Assembly (NCBI RefSeq): GCF_010548275.1 | Contig: NZ_JAAGLT010000010.1 | Coordinates: forward strand, 186,001-250,000 | Reading direction: 5' to 3' | DNA: 64,000 nt | Origin: Streptomyces sp. SID12488 | Lineage (GTDB): Bacteria; Actinomycetota; Actinomycetes; Streptomycetales; Streptomycetaceae | In this document: positions 63,308 through 64,000 of the stretch, piece after piece | Layout of the letters: every line of letters begins with the position of its first letter | How positions within the stretch are numbered: the stretch's first letter is position 1 | Notes under the pieces: generated by a model | Databases searched by the model: none | Told to the model about the DNA's origin: nothing | What the model saw: the letters and a program-made list of their open reading frames with translations, nothing else | Translations under genes and position numbers: made by a program

Positions 63308-64000
63308 ATGCGGAAGTCCGGGGCGCACGCCGAACAGAACGAGGCGGCGCAGCCGACGCGCGGCACCCCCGCCGCCCGCCGGGAGACATCCGCGGGCAGC
63401 GCGGTACCGCGCCCGCTCACCGCCGACGCGCTCCGATCTGCCCAGGGCGGCGCGGGCAACACCGCGGTGACCGCCATGATCGCCCGCCGAGCCCGTCCCA
63501 CGCCTGCCCCGGAGCAGCTCGACCACGGAGTGGACGAAGTCCTGGGCTCCGCCGGCAAACCCCTCGCCGCGCCGGTGCGCCAGGACATGGAGTCCCGGTT
63601 CGACACCGACTTCTCCGACGTACGACTGCACACCGGGTCCGCCGCCGCCCGCTCGGCCCGTGCCATCGGGGCCCGCGCCTACACCTCCGGCAGCCATGTC
63701 GTCCTCGGCGCCGGGGGCGGCGACAAGCACACCCTCGCCCACGAGCTCACCCATGTCGTCCAGCAGCGCAACGGTCCGGTGTCGGGCACCGACCACGGCC
63801 ACGGGCTCAAGGTCTCCGACCCGTCGGACAAGTTCGAACGAGCCGCCGAGGCCAACGCGCGCAAGGTCATGTCCGGGCCGACGCCGGACGTGCAGCGTGC
63901 GCCGGAGGCGGATGGGCACGAGCACGAGGTGACGGCGGGGGTGGGCGCGGAGGCGGACATGGTGCAGCGGGCCAGCAGCACCACGCTGGAGAACGCGGTC
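63308..64000 (+). CDS. DUF4157 (eCIS core) protein, truncated by window edge
   Basis: At least 231 residues, open at the right edge. The DUF4157 domain contains LDHGVDEVLGSAGKPLAAPV, RQDMESRFDTDFSDVRLHTG and a metallopeptidase-like HELTH motif (HTLAHELTHVVQQRNG). It then continues with VQR motifs (DVQRAPEA, MVQRASST) like those of the large disordered protein. DUF4157 proteins are a hallmark of eCIS loci, often as toxin or cargo carriers. ATG 63308 has a GAGGAGG site. It is transcribed divergently from the sheath operon. Confidence 0.85.
   Translation, partial: MRKSGAHAEQNEAAQPTRGTPAARRETSAGSAVPRPLTADALRSAQGGAGNTAVTAMIARRARPTPAPEQLDHGVDEVLGSAGKPLAAPVRQDMESRFDTDFSDVRLHTGSAAARSARAIGARAYTSGSHVVLGAGGGDKHTLAHELTHVVQQRNGPVSGTDHGHGLKVSDPSDKFERAAEANARKVMSGPTPDVQRAPEADGHEHEVTAGVGAEADMVQRASSTTLENAV

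Overview
The window is high-GC actinobacterial chromosome, almost certainly Streptomyces. Evidence: an hspR-dnaJ-grpE-dnaK operon with HAIR operators, dcd next to tRNA-Gly(CCC), a DasR-like box, a DUF5707-type secreted protein, an ECF sigma/CU044_5270 pair, a Streptomyces-type dispersed repeat, and a phage-tail-like contractile injection system of the Streptomyces cytoplasmic type. Layout: (1) 1-8.2 kb: heat-shock operon (minus strand), a MraY/WecA-like membrane glycosyltransferase and an EtfD-like membrane Fe-S oxidoreductase. (2) 8.2-15.3 kb: a broken FG-GAP gene beside an intact FG-GAP lipoprotein, a Yip1 membrane protein, a secreted PNGase-A-like amidase with a DasR-like box, a phosphoribosyltransferase-dcd pair and tRNA-Gly. 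(3) 15.3-27.9 kb: accessory segment. A 91-bp imperfect direct repeat (82/91 identical) covers the 3' part of tRNA-Gly and recurs at 27.84 kb, so the segment looks like a decayed tRNA-targeted integrative element with no surviving integrase. It holds an ISKra4-like element with inverted repeats, a nonsense-mutated and truncated IS6 transposase, a second ISKra4 fragment, an RTX-like secreted protein, a GlxA regulator/quinone oxidoreductase pair, an MBL hydrolase, two AraC regulators (one with a perfect 24-bp-arm palindrome in its coding sequence), a cyclase-family hydrolase and gene fragments. (4) 27.9-32.1 kb: a small membrane protein and a two-component system whose kinase is duplicated inside one polypeptide, then a DUF5707 protein. 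(5) 32.1-43.3 kb: a nine-gene minus-strand catabolic operon (FAH-family hydrolase, cyclase, FAD monooxygenase, amidohydrolase, extradiol-type dioxygenase, second FAH hydrolase, SDR, CoA-transferase A and B) divergent from a LysR regulator, with an MFS transporter nearby. The same 15-bp T-N11-A palindrome lies upstream of both operon and transporter, suggesting one regulon for uptake and ring cleavage of an unidentified aromatic acid. (6) 43.6-48.8 kb: DUF6069 membrane protein, HAD hydrolase, F420-type oxidoreductase, PRC-barrel protein, a 24-aa membrane microprotein and an ECF sigma/CU044_5270 pair. (7) 49.1-64 kb: an eCIS/CIS locus. On the minus strand from 63.06 kb: sheath, inner tube, a CxxC tail-assembly protein, a 52-aa DUF6760 protein, a 1081-aa disordered protein with many VQR motifs, a second tube-like protein, LysM adaptor, VgrG-like spike, PAAR, a 38-aa PAAR-tail mini-gene, gp25, gpJ, tail protein I, and a zinc-ribbon/TM/beta-sandwich membrane protein that may tether the particle. 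A DUF4157 (HExxH) gene is divergent and runs off the right edge. The AAA+ ATPase, tape measure and terminator proteins expected for such a particle are not in the window.
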